Assembly: GCF_001428745.1 (NCBI RefSeq)
Contig: NZ_LMIO01000004.1
Location: forward strand, 248,001 to 312,000
Direction: 5' to 3'
DNA length: 64,000 nucleotides
Source of the DNA: Leifsonia sp. Root227
Lineage (GTDB): Bacteria; Actinomycetota; Actinomycetes; Actinomycetales; Microbacteriaceae
Numbering within the stretch: the stretch's first letter is position 1; every line of letters starts with the position of its first letter. Under the pieces are notes generated by a model, which saw only the letters and a program-made list of their open reading frames with translations, was not told the origin of the DNA and made no database searches. Below are positions 33,542-41,305 of the stretch, piece after piece. Made by a program: the position numbers and the translations under genes.

Positions 33542-34966
33542 TTACCTCCCGACCAGTCCGGTGTGGTTGATGAGCACGTCGAGCGCTTCGTCGACCGCGG
33601 TCATCACGCGGGCGGCGCCCTGATACGCATGCTGGAACGCCAGCATGTTCATGTTCTCTTCGTCGAGGTCGACGGACGAGTTGGAGAGCTGCGCGTTGAC
33701 GGCGCCCTTCGACGCGAGGTCGGCGAGCGAGGCCTGCTGCTGTTCCGACTTGCTGGCGACGCCGACGCGCACGACGAACGCGGACCACTGCTTGTCGATG
33801 GCGTTCGGCCCCGTGCCGAGCTGGGCGATGGCCCCGGCGAGACTGCCGTCGCTCCCGCCCGCGCCAGGCGTCCCCGTGGCGATCTGGCCGACAGTGGTCG
33901 GAACGACGGACAGGCCGAGAGCGGCCGGCTTGGTCGCGTCGATGGCGAAGAAGTCGAGGCCGGTCGCTCCGGTGGACGTGGTGCCTGTGCGGTGCAGGTC
34001 GTTGACCCGCTGCGCGAGGGTGACCGCGAACGCGTTGTAGCTGGCGGCGGCCTCTGCGAGCACTCCGCCCGTTCCGGATGCGTCTGCCGGCGCGAGCGTG
34101 GAGATCGCGCCGGAGATGGCGCCGCCCTCCATCGCGATCGCCTGGCCCGGCCGGTGCGCCCACTCCAGGCGCACGGGGTCGGCCGTCGCGTCGCCCATGA
34201 CCCGTGCCCCAGCGGCCTGCACGGCATTGAACGTGGTGCCGGAGACGATCGCGTTTCCGCCGATCAGCACATCCACGGTGCCGTCGTCGAGCGGACGGAC
34301 GACGCCGCCCGCGAGGTTGGCGATCTGGGTGGTGAGGACGTCGCGGCGGTCCATCAGCTCGTTCGCGGAGCCGCCGGCGGCGAGCGTCGCCCTGATGCGG
34401 CCGTTCAGGTCGGCGACCTGACTCGCGGCCTGGTTGAGGTCGGTGACCATGCCGTCGACGTTGGTGCGCAGGGCGCTCCACTGGCTGTCGACAGCGGCGT
34501 AGCCCTGCGAGATCTGGGTGACCAGGCTGCCGGCCTGGCCGAGCAGCACGCCGGCCGGCGCCTGCTCCCCCGCCTGGTTGGACACGTCGCTCCACGCCGA
34601 CCAGAACTTCTGGAGCTGCGTGGAGATGCCGTTCGTGCCCGGCTCGTTGAGCGAGCCTTCGAGGGTGGCGAGCGCCGACGCCCTGGTGCCCGAGTATCCG
34701 GAGAGCGCCGTGGTGGTGCGGACGCGCGCATCCAGGGTCGCGTCGTCGAGCCGCTGGACGCCGTTGATGCTGACGCCCTGGCCTGGGCGGACGCCGCCGG
34801 TGAAAAGCCCCGCCTGGTTGAGGGCGGGAACGCCCGAGGTCGAGATGCGCTGCCTGGTGTACCCCTGCGTGTTGGCGTTTACCAGGTTCTGGCCGACGAC
34901 GTCGAGGCCGGCCTTGGCCGCGACGAGGCCGGTGTACGCGGTGTTGAGTCCGCTGAAGGTGCTCAT
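33542..34966 (-). CDS. flgK: Hook-associated protein FlgK
   Basis: This 474-residue HAP1 follows the hook cap during assembly. The rod/hook-type N terminus LNTAYTGLVAAKAGLDVVGQ NLVNANTQGYTRQ (NTQGYTRQ is the diagnostic core) and the C terminus (NMLAFQHAYQGAARVMTAVDE) are conserved. It is exported by the flagellar type III system, without a signal peptide. It stands between flgN and flgL in the minus-strand operon driven by the promoter at 35554-35580. Confidence 0.94.
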   Translation of the reverse strand: MSTFSGLNTAYTGLVAAKAGLDVVGQNLVNANTQGYTRQRISTSGVPALNQAGLFTGGVRPGQGVSINGVQRLDDATLDARVRTTTALSGYSGTRASALATLEGSLNEPGTNGISTQLQKFWSAWSDVSNQAGEQAPAGVLLGQAGSLVTQISQGYAAVDSQWSALRTNVDGMVTDLNQAASQVADLNGRIRATLAAGGSANELMDRRDVLTTQIANLAGGVVRPLDDGTVDVLIGGNAIVSGTTFNAVQAAGARVMGDATADPVRLEWAHRPGQAIAMEGGAISGAISTLAPADASGTGGVLAEAAASYNAFAVTLAQRVNDLHRTGTTSTGATGLDFFAIDATKPAALGLSVVPTTVGQIATGTPGAGGSDGSLAGAIAQLGTGPNAIDKQWSAFVVRVGVASKSEQQQASLADLASKGAVNAQLSNSSVDLDEENMNMLAFQHAYQGAARVMTAVDEALDVLINHTGLVGR

Positions 34967-34978
34967 CCTGGTGTCGTC

Positions 34979-35473
34979 CTACGCTTCCGTGTCGAAGAGC
35001 CTGGCAGTGGATGCACCGGGCCGGCTCTCTCCGCCGGCGCCGTACACGCCGGGGTCTCCCGCGCCGCCGGCCAGGCCGTTGATGGTCTCCTGGGTGGAGC
35101 GGGCCGCCTCGCGCAGCAGACGCTCGTTGGTGTCGCGTACCTCGGCGATCTGACCGGTGAGTTCGGTCATCGCCGCGAGGTGCGACGAGAAGATGTCGGA
35201 CCAGATCCCGTCCGGTGCGGCGACGGCGAGCTCACGGAGGCTGGAGTCAGGGCTGATTCCCCACTCCTCCGCGAGGGTAGCGACCTCGACCGTTCGTGCG
35301 AGGCCGACGGAGCGCATCCGCTCCATGACCTGCTCGACCTCGCGGGTCGCGTGCGAGATCCAGCGCGACTTGCCCGCGGTGAGCAGCAGCTGCTCCTCCT
35401 CGAGCTTGAAGAGCAGCAGCTCGAGCAGTTCGCGTTCTTTCCAGAGCTGTGCTGAGAGTTCGCTCGCCGCCAT
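34979..35473 (-). CDS. flgN: FlgN-family export chaperone
   Basis: This 164-residue helical protein has SELSAQLWKERELLELLLFKLEEEQLLL at its start (core WKERELLELLLFKLEEEQ), the coiled-coil typical of FlgN chaperones for FlgK and FlgL. The ATG at 35473 is preceded by GAGGAGG and follows a FliA-type promoter by about 75 bases. It is the first gene of the operon. The C-terminal 30 residues are Gly-rich and likely disordered. Confidence 0.85.
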   Translation of the reverse strand: MAASELSAQLWKERELLELLLFKLEEEQLLLTAGKSRWISHATREVEQVMERMRSVGLARTVEVATLAEEWGISPDSSLRELAVAAPDGIWSDIFSSHLAAMTELTGQIAEVRDTNERLLREAARSTQETINGLAGGAGDPGVYGAGGESRPGASTARLFDTEA

Positions 35474-35865
35474 GTCGCCAACCTCCTCGTGAGTCGTCGT
35501 GCGCACATGGTCCCCTCGGGTCGTCGGCACACGGTCTGCGCCGTCAACAGGGACCATCGGCAGGGTTGGCCTCGATGTTAGGGGCGTCGAGCAATGAGTT
35601 CGCTGTGATCCCTAGCGCTTTTCACATGAATTTCAATATTCCCCGTACTGGGGGTACGCCCTGCCCCGTAGTGGGGGCGCGACACACGCGTGCTGGATTA
35701 CTTGCAATTGTTACCGTGAACAACGAACGACCCCTAGCGCCTGTTCGGCACCCGAAGTAAGTCCGGACATCCACAGCACCGCCCGAGCACCACCCGCACC
35801 GAACCCCGGCAGACAACGCCGGCCGGCCAGCGGGCGCTCGGCAAACCAAGACAGGGGTCACCCGC
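35474..35865. other. Intergenic control region between flgN and fliA
   Basis: This 392-bp gap holds no gene. The part at 35600-35640 and around 35700 is A+T-rich for this genome. Besides the flgN promoter (35554-35580) it has two direct repeats, CCCCGTACTGGGGG at 35641-35654 and CCCCGTAGTGGGGG at 35664-35677, starting 23 bp apart (about two helical turns), each an imperfect dyad. CCCTAGCGC occurs at 35610-35618 and again at 35732-35740. The repeats look like operators for a regulator of fliA. Confidence 0.5.
35554..35580 (-). promoter_or_regulatory. FliA-type promoter of flgN-flgK-flgL-fliW
   Basis: On the minus strand: TAAC (35580-35577), 15 bases, GCCGATGG (35561-35554). It matches the motility-sigma consensus TAAA-N15-GCCGATAA and the four other copies in this island. 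Confidence 0.8.
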
Positions 35866-36681
35866 GTGAACCGGACAGAACGCAACACGCTCGTCGTCGA
35901 GAACCTGCCGCTCGTCGGCTATCTCGTCTCCGACCTGTGTTCGCGCGCGACGCACCTGTCGCGCGACGACCTGGCGTCGGCCGGCGCTCTCGCCCTCGTC
36001 CAGGCGGCGGGCGCCTTCGACCCGACGCTCGGCATCCCGTTCGGGGCGTACGCGCGCACCCGTATCGTCGGTGCGTTCGCCGACGAGATGCGCGCGAGCG
36101 ACTGGGCCACCCGCTCCGCGCGCAAGCGCATCAAGGAGACGATGGCGGTGCAGGAGAGCCTCACCGCTGGGCTGGGCCGCACGCCGACGGTCGAGGAGAT
36201 CGCGAACGCGCTCGGCGTCGACCGCGAGACGGCTTCCGCTGCGCTCTCCGACGCATCCAGGGTGGTCACCACCATCGACGAGACCGTCGAGACGATCCTC
36301 GTCTCCGACGCCGCCACCCCCGAGGACTCACTGCTCGCCGGAGAGCAGACCGCGTACGTGCGGGCCGCCGTCTCCGCCCTTCCCGACCGGATGCGCTACG
36401 TGGTCGAGGCCATCTACTTCGACGACCGCACCGTGACCGAGGTCGCAGAAGAGCTCGGGATCACCCACTCGGCCGTGTCCCAGCAGCGCTCCGAGGCCAT
36501 CCGCCTCATGCGCGAAGGCATGGCGACGCACTACGCCGACGAAGGCGACCCGGAGATCATCGAGGCCAAGACATCGCAGGCCCGCCGCAGCGCGTACCTC
36601 GCCAGGCTGGCCCAGCACGCGGTGGCCAACGTGGCGCGCCTGTCGCCCCCGCCGTCGTCCACGTCCGCACGCGCATCCTGA
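35866..36681 (+). CDS. fliA: Motility sigma factor, FliA/WhiG type
   Basis: This 271-residue sigma factor lacks region 1 but has regions 2, 3 and 4. Region 2 covers VENLPLVGYLVSDLC to FGAYARTRIVGAFADEMRA, region 3 has GLGRTPTVEEIANALGV, and region 4 has VTEVAEELGITHSAVSQQRS as the helix-turn-helix. It should recognise the TWAC-N15-GCCGATRG promoters found at five places in the island. No FlgM anti-sigma gene is seen. The GTG has only a modest AGGGGT ribosome site. The upstream gap holds two direct repeats that may bind a master regulator. Confidence 0.92.
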   Translation: MNRTERNTLVVENLPLVGYLVSDLCSRATHLSRDDLASAGALALVQAAGAFDPTLGIPFGAYARTRIVGAFADEMRASDWATRSARKRIKETMAVQESLTAGLGRTPTVEEIANALGVDRETASAALSDASRVVTTIDETVETILVSDAATPEDSLLAGEQTAYVRAAVSALPDRMRYVVEAIYFDDRTVTEVAEELGITHSAVSQQRSEAIRLMREGMATHYADEGDPEIIEAKTSQARRSAYLARLAQHAVANVARLSPPPSSTSARAS

Positions 36682-36710
36682 GCCGAGCGGCAATCGAATC
36701 GGATTGCCGC

Positions 36711-36737
36711 TAACGGGATGCACGGAGCGGCCGATAG
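36711..36737 (+). promoter_or_regulatory. FliA-type promoter of fliC
   Basis: TAAC at 36711-36714, 15 bases, GCCGATAG at 36730-36737. The predicted start near 36744 gives a leader of about 50 nucleotides that contains the GGA-loop hairpin at 36749-36762. Confidence 0.85.
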
Positions 36738-36748
36738 AAGAAGTTGCG

Positions 36749-36762
36749 GCCCACGGATGGGC
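36749..36762 (+). promoter_or_regulatory. Candidate CsrA-binding hairpin in the fliC leader
   Basis: GCCCA and TGGGC pair perfectly around the loop CGGA, giving ACGGAT across the loop, the form preferred by CsrA. A second GGA lies in the ribosome site GGAGG (36780-36784), 10 bases before the fliC ATG. This two-site layout mirrors the leader of Bacillus hag. Confidence 0.6.
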
Positions 36763-36794
36763 AGCACGAACCCAGTCATGGAGGAAAAGCAATC

Positions 36795-37628
36795 ATGGGT
36801 ATGCAGATCAACACCAACATCTCGGCACTCAACGCCTACCGCAACCTGAACAACACGCAGAGCGACCTGTCGAAGTCGCTCGAGAAGCTGTCCAGCGGCC
36901 TCCGCATCAACCGTGCGGCGGACGACGCGGCCGGCCTGGCCATCTCGGAGGGCCTGAAGTCGCAGGTCGGAGGCCTCACGGTCGCCGCCCGCAACGCTCA
37001 GGACGGCATCAGCGTCGTGCAGACCGCTGAAGGCCAGCTCACCGAGGTCCACTCGATCTTGCAGCGCGTGCGCGACCTGGCTGTCCAGGCCGGTAGCGAC
37101 TCGAACAACGCCGACTCGCGCGGTGCTATCAAGACCGAGGTCGACCAGCTGACCAAGGAGCTCACGCGTATCTCCGGATCCGCGAACTTCAACGGCATCA
37201 ACCTGCTCGACGGCTCGAACGCAAAGCTGACCTTCCAGGTCGGCGCAGGCTCTGTCGCCGCGAACGACCAGATCGACGTCGACCTGACCGGTGCCAACGT
37301 CGCGACGGTCGCGACCGCCGTTGGCGCCCTGACGTTCGACAGCGCTGCGAACGCGCTCACCTCGATCGCTGCGCTCGACACGCAGATCAAGGGCGTGTCC
37401 ACCGCGCGCGCCAACCTCGGTGCGGTCCAGAACCGCTTCGAGAGCACCATCCGCAGCCTCAACGTCTCCAAGGAGAACCTGTCGGCCGCGAACTCGCGTA
37501 TCACCGACACCGACATGGCGGAGGAGATGGTGAAGTACACCCGCTCCAACATCCTGTCGCAGGCCGGCACCGCGATGCTCGCGCAGGCCAACCAGTCCGG
37601 CCAGGGCGTTCTGCAGCTGCTCCGCTAG
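36795..37628 (+). CDS. fliC: Flagellin
   Basis: This 277-residue flagellin is built only from the conserved D0/D1 parts: N-terminal MQINTNISALNAYRNLNN and SGLRINRAADDAAGLAISE, C-terminal TRSNILSQAGTAMLAQANQ. The variable D2/D3 domain is almost absent, so the filament surface should be plain. It has its own FliA promoter, a structured leader and a strong terminator, so it is the most independently expressed gene of the island. Confidence 0.96.
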   Translation: MGMQINTNISALNAYRNLNNTQSDLSKSLEKLSSGLRINRAADDAAGLAISEGLKSQVGGLTVAARNAQDGISVVQTAEGQLTEVHSILQRVRDLAVQAGSDSNNADSRGAIKTEVDQLTKELTRISGSANFNGINLLDGSNAKLTFQVGAGSVAANDQIDVDLTGANVATVATAVGALTFDSAANALTSIAALDTQIKGVSTARANLGAVQNRFESTIRSLNVSKENLSAANSRITDTDMAEEMVKYTRSNILSQAGTAMLAQANQSGQGVLQLLR

Positions 37629-37634
37629 TAGGGC

Positions 37635-37675
37635 TGCGGCCGGGATGCGCAACCCCAAAGCGCATCCCGGCCGCA
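37635..37675 (+). terminator. Terminator of fliC
   Basis: TGCGGCCGGGATGCGC (37635-37650) and its exact complement (37660-37675) form a 16-bp stem with a 9-base loop, 7 bases after the fliC stop. fliD has no visible promoter, so some read-through must occur. Confidence 0.85.
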
Positions 37676-37739
37676 CCACCGGCTGACCACCGCATCGCTG
37701 CGGAGGCCGGCCGACACGACGACAGAAAGGGAGTCCAGC

Positions 37740-39125
37740 ATGGGCATGGCCGTCGACGGGCTCATCAGTGGCCTCAACACCACCCAGCTGATCGACCAGC
37801 TGATGCAGGCGGAAGCGATCCCGCAGACCCTGCTGAAGAACAAGGTCACAGACTCCACCACGTACATCAGCGCGATGCAGGCGCTCAACACCAAGGTCGC
37901 AGCCCTCGCGGACTCGGCGACCAAGGCGTCGAAGCCGACGGGCACCGACCTGCACATCGCCACCAGCAGCTCCACCTCGGTGACCGTCACCGCCGGCACC
38001 GGCGCTGTGGACGGCACCATCGACTTCACCGTCGACAAGGTCGCCCAGTCCCAGGTCATCGTCACCGGCCCGCTCACCGAGTGGCCGGACCAGCCGCCCG
38101 TGCTCACCTTCGTCGCGGCGGACGGCTCGACGAAGCAGGTCACCGCCGCGAGCTCGTCGCTCGCCGACGTCGCCGCCGCGATCAACAAGGCGGGCGTCGG
38201 CGTCAGCGCCACCCGCGTCGCCGCTGGACTCGACCCGGTCAGCGGCCAGCCGACGTACCGGCTGCAGCTCAGCTCGACAGCGACCGGCGCCGCGGCGGCG
38301 TTCACCGCATACCGCGGAACACCGGCCGATGTGACCGCCGGAACCGCCACGAACCTTCTCACCGAACCGGGCGCCGCCCAGGTGCGCGCTGCACAGGATG
38401 CACAGCTCACGCTGTGGAGCGGCACCGGCGCCGCCCAGTCGGTCACCTCGTCCAGCAACTCCTTCAGCGACGTGCTCCCCGGCGTCTCGATCACGGTGAG
38501 CGCCGCATCCACCACCCCGGTGACGCTGTCGATCGCCCGCGACGACAAGGCGATCACCGACCTCGCGAACTCCCTGGTCACCAGCCTGAACGACATCTTC
38601 TCGTACATCAGCTCGAAGCAGGCGGTGGCCACGAGCACGGATGCAGCAGGCGGGACGGTCGTCACGGCCGGATCGTTCACGGGCGACTCGACGGTGCGGG
38701 ATGCGAACCAGAAGCTGATCGACGCCGCATCCGCCCCCGTCAACGGGGTGTCGCCGTCCACATACGGCATCAGCATCACCCGCGACGGAACGCTCACCTT
38801 CGACAAGGACATCTTCGGTGCAGCGCTCGCCGCCGATCCGGAGAAGGTGAAGGCGGTCGTCCAGACGATCGCCGGCCGGGTCGCCGACGCAGCGACGGCC
38901 GCCAGCGACAAGTACGACGGCACGATCACCACCAAGATCACCGGCGAGCAGGCCACGGTGAAGGGCCTCAACGACCAGATCACCGACTGGGACTCCCGGC
39001 TCGCCGACCGCCGCTCTACCCTGGAGAAGACCTACGCGAACCTCGAAGTGCAACTGCAGCAACTGCAGTCGCAGTCCTCATGGCTGACCGGTCAGCTCGC
39101 CTCGCTCTCATCGAGTTCCTCGTGA
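37740..39125 (+). CDS. fliD: Filament cap protein FliD
   Basis: This 461-residue HAP2 caps the growing filament and inserts flagellin. The N terminus VDGLISGLNTTQLIDQLMQA and the C-terminal coiled coil ending YANLEVQLQQLQSQSSWL are the family's two conserved parts. AAAGGGA precedes the ATG. fliS starts at a GTGA overlap with its stop. Confidence 0.94.
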   Translation: MGMAVDGLISGLNTTQLIDQLMQAEAIPQTLLKNKVTDSTTYISAMQALNTKVAALADSATKASKPTGTDLHIATSSSTSVTVTAGTGAVDGTIDFTVDKVAQSQVIVTGPLTEWPDQPPVLTFVAADGSTKQVTAASSSLADVAAAINKAGVGVSATRVAAGLDPVSGQPTYRLQLSSTATGAAAAFTAYRGTPADVTAGTATNLLTEPGAAQVRAAQDAQLTLWSGTGAAQSVTSSSNSFSDVLPGVSITVSAASTTPVTLSIARDDKAITDLANSLVTSLNDIFSYISSKQAVATSTDAAGGTVVTAGSFTGDSTVRDANQKLIDAASAPVNGVSPSTYGISITRDGTLTFDKDIFGAALAADPEKVKAVVQTIAGRVADAATAASDKYDGTITTKITGEQATVKGLNDQITDWDSRLADRRSTLEKTYANLEVQLQQLQSQSSWLTGQLASLSSSSS

Positions 39126-39538
39126 GCCTGCTGAGCGGCACGGCCGCGAAACTCAACGCGTACAACAGGGACGCGGTCCTCTCCGCCTCGCCTGTGCGCC
39201 TCCTGACGATGCTGTACGACAGGCTGGTCCTCGATCTGACCCGCGCGGAGACGGCGCAGAAGGACGGCAACTGGCCGGTGGCGTGGGAGAACCTGCGCCA
39301 CGCGGACCAGATCGTCGCCGAGCTCGCCTCCTCCCTCCGCCTCGACGCCTGGGACGGCGCTGACGGCCTCCTGCAGCTCTACACCTACGTGGCCGACCTG
39401 ATTGTCTTCGGCAACATCGAACGCGACCCTGAGAAGGTCCGCGAGGCCATCGACCTCATCGAGCCGCTCCGCCAGACCTGGCACGAGGCCGCGGCGCTGC
39501 TGCCGTCGGAGACAGGCGGAACCCTTGGCACAGCCTGA
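39122..39538 (+). CDS. fliS: Flagellin export chaperone FliS
   Basis: This 138-residue four-helix chaperone binds the flagellin C terminus. LNAYNRDAVLSASPVRLLTM followed by LYDRLVLDL is the FliS signature. The GTG start overlaps the fliD stop by 4 bp. The longer open frame reaching back into fliD is a high-G+C artefact. Confidence 0.93.
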   Translation: MSLLSGTAAKLNAYNRDAVLSASPVRLLTMLYDRLVLDLTRAETAQKDGNWPVAWENLRHADQIVAELASSLRLDAWDGADGLLQLYTYVADLIVFGNIERDPEKVREAIDLIEPLRQTWHEAAALLPSETGGTLGTA

Positions 39539-39863
39539 CGACTTCGACCAGTGGGAGGCGGACGCTCCGAGTGACGAGCCCCACTCCCCCACCGGCTGGG
39601 ACGACGCGCTGACCCAGATGGAGCACGACCTGCAGGGCGCACTCGCCACGATCGACCCTGTGCCGTGGCGCCCCCCGATCGCCCTCGGCCCCATCCCGCC
39701 CGAGCTGATGGAGCGCGCCGCGCGCATCCTCGAGGCGCAGATGCACACGATCCGCTACCTGGAAGACGTGCGCCAGACCACCGCGAAGCACCTCGCGGCC
39801 GTGCGCGCCGTGCCGGCGGCCGAGCCCGGCCCGCACCCGGTGTACTTCGACCTCATCGGCTGA
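39525..39863 (+). CDS. Small protein in the fliT position
   Basis: This frame encodes about 112 residues from a TTG at 39525, overlapping fliS by 14 bp, with AGGCGGA upstream. The acidic N terminus (about 45 residues) is followed by a helical stretch (PPELMERAARILEAQMHTIRYL). Its order after fliD-fliS is that of fliT, a chaperone for FliD, but I see no clear FliT similarity. The start is uncertain, and the internal ATG at about 39618 is another option. It may be a lineage-specific flagellar chaperone. Confidence 0.6.
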   Translation: MAQPDDFDQWEADAPSDEPHSPTGWDDALTQMEHDLQGALATIDPVPWRPPIALGPIPPELMERAARILEAQMHTIRYLEDVRQTTAKHLAAVRAVPAAEPGPHPVYFDLIG

Positions 39864-39881
39864 CCGGCCTGGTGCGGGTGC

Positions 39882-39915
39882 GCACAGAGTTCCCCACCTG
39901 TGGATAACTCTGTGC
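39882..39915 (+). terminator. Possible terminator hairpin after the fliDST operon
   Basis: GCACAGAGTT (39882-39891) pairs with AACTCTGTGC (39906-39915) around a 14-base loop, 18 bases beyond the fliT-like stop. It is A+T-richer than the other terminators, and no T-run follows. Confidence 0.5.
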
Positions 39916-40035
39916 ACAACAGGTGGATGAGGGCGGTAAACGTGTGGAGGACACGCGCGAGATGTGTGGACTCTCAGATCCTTTCAAGCTTCAAAATCAC
40001 CTCTGATCAGGCTTTCTGAACGCCTTTCCCCAGAT

Positions 40036-40051
40036 TCGAACGCGCGTTCGA
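40036..40051. promoter_or_regulatory. LexA (SOS) box
   Basis: TCGAACGCGCGTTCGA is an exact match to the actinobacterial SOS operator TCGAAC-N4-GTTCGA. With flanking T and A it is an 18-bp perfect palindrome (40035-40052). It is about 100 bp upstream of the flgB promoter and 170 bp beyond the fliT-like gene. Confidence 0.75.
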
Positions 40052-40151
40052 AACTACCACCGTGTAATTCCAGGGGTGTGAACAGCTGTGGATGAAGCTG
40101 TGCACGAAGACGGTTACAGGGGAGTTCTCCACACCCGATCCAACGAATAGC

Positions 40152-40178
40152 TAACGACCTGCGCGCGGCTGCCGATAG
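40152..40178 (+). promoter_or_regulatory. FliA-type promoter of the flgB operon
   Basis: TAAC at 40152-40155, 15 bases, GCCGATAG at 40171-40178, identical to the fliC promoter elements. The leader to the flgB GTG is about 73 nucleotides. Confidence 0.82.
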
Positions 40179-40257
40179 CAGAGAGTGAGCACGGATCGCT
40201 CGCAGATCAGGCCACGGATCGGCCGCCACTCCAGATGATTTCCGATGGGATGCAGCT

Positions 40258-40599
40258 GTGCTCGAATCCGTGACCAGTGCCGCGCTCGCGAGTGCCCTCG
40301 ACGGCCTCGCCGCCCGGCAGCGGGCGATCGCCAACAACATCGCCAACGTGAACACGCCCGGTTACACCGCGGAGCGCGTGTCGTTCGAGGATGCGCTCGC
40401 CCGCTCCGTCGCGCAGGGGGACGGCCATGCCGCATCCACTGTCGCCCGCTCGCTCGAGCCGACCAGGCTCGACGGCAACAACGTCAACCTCGACACAGAG
40501 ACCCTGTCCAACGTGGACACCGTGCTGCGCTTCCAGTTCGCCTCGCAGGCGGCGGGCGGCCAGTTCTCGTCCATCCGAGCGGCACTGAGGACCAGCTGA
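40258..40599 (+). CDS. flgB: Flagellar proximal rod protein FlgB
   Basis: This 113-residue rod protein has the rod-family motif RQRAIANNIANVNTPGYTAER near residue 22 (core ANNIANVNTPGYT). It is exported through the flagellar type III apparatus. The GTG has a GGGATG-like ribosome site. It heads the long operon flgBC-fliEFGHIJ-nlpC-fliK-flgDE, and the stop overlaps the flgC start (TGATG). Confidence 0.92.
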   Translation: MLESVTSAALASALDGLAARQRAIANNIANVNTPGYTAERVSFEDALARSVAQGDGHAASTVARSLEPTRLDGNNVNLDTETLSNVDTVLRFQFASQAAGGQFSSIRAALRTS

Positions 40600-40991
40600 T
40601 GACATTCGACGCAATCGGCATCGCGGGCACGGGGCTCACCCTGCACCGCAAGTGGCTCGACGCCATCTCCGACAACCTCGCCAACATCAACACGGCGAAG
40701 CCGACGGACGGGGCGGCCTTCCAGGCGCGCTACGTCGTGGCGCAGGAGGGGGAGGGCACCACCGGCGTGTACGTCGCAGGCGCGGCATACGGCAGCGCGG
40801 AGGGCCGGATGGTCTACGAGCCGGACAACCCCGTCGCCGACGAGAACGGCTACGTGCGCTACCCGGACATCGACCTGTCGTCGCAGATGGGCGCCCTGAT
40901 CATGGCGCAGCGCGGCTACCAGGCCAACGCAGCGGTCGTCGACCGCGCCAAAGAGTCGTACCAGGCAGCCCTCGAGATCGGACGCAACTGA
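40599..40991 (+). CDS. flgC: Flagellar proximal rod protein FlgC
   Basis: This 130-residue protein starts in the TGATG overlap with flgB. DAISDNLANINTAKPTDGAAFQ and the C terminus MGALIMAQRGYQANAAVVDRAKE are the two conserved helices that form the axial coiled coil. It stacks on FlgB in the rod. Confidence 0.93.
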   Translation: MTFDAIGIAGTGLTLHRKWLDAISDNLANINTAKPTDGAAFQARYVVAQEGEGTTGVYVAGAAYGSAEGRMVYEPDNPVADENGYVRYPDIDLSSQMGALIMAQRGYQANAAVVDRAKESYQAALEIGRN

Positions 40992-41305
40992 TGCCCATTC
41001 CCGCCATCGGCGCCGTCAGCGCTGTCGACACCACCGGCGCCACCAGCGCACTCTCCGCCGCATCCGGAGTCACCGGCACAGGGGGAGCGGCGTTCGGCAA
41101 CTCCCTCACCGGCGCCATCGACAACCTGCAGCAGCTGCAGGGCACCAGTGACAAGCTCGCGATCCAGGCGGTCACGGGCAACCTCTCCGACATCCACGAC
41201 GCCACCATCGCCTCGTCGCGCGCCCAGGTCACCCTCGAACTCGTCGCAGGCGTCCGCAACAAGGCCGTGGATGCGTTCAACGAGATCATGCGGATGCAGG
41301 CCTGA
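40991..41305 (+). CDS. fliE: Hook-basal body protein FliE
   Basis: This 104-residue junction protein lies between MS ring and rod. FGNSLTGAIDNLQQLQGTSDKL and the end VRNKAVDAFNEIMRMQA are typical. It starts in a TGATG overlap with flgC and ends in a TGATG overlap with fliF. No signal peptide is present or needed. Confidence 0.92.
   Translation: MPIPAIGAVSAVDTTGATSALSAASGVTGTGGAAFGNSLTGAIDNLQQLQGTSDKLAIQAVTGNLSDIHDATIASSRAQVTLELVAGVRNKAVDAFNEIMRMQA

Larger units (their letters stand above)
39864..40257. other. Intergenic region before flgB with SOS box, hairpin and DnaA-like boxes
   Basis: This 394-bp gap has no credible gene. It holds a hairpin at 39882-39915, a perfect LexA box at 40036-40051 and the flgB promoter at 40152-40178. 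It also has three DnaA-like 9-mers: TTATCCACA on the minus strand at 39907-39899, TCATCCACA on the minus strand at 40095-40087, and TTCTCCACA at 40125-40133. The middle (39970-40030) is A+T-rich for this genome. Confidence 0.6.

Noticed and set aside
40093..40155. 20-codon open frame downstream of the LexA box
   Set aside because: No ribosome site, overlaps the flgB promoter, and has no sign of conservation; too weak to call a gene.
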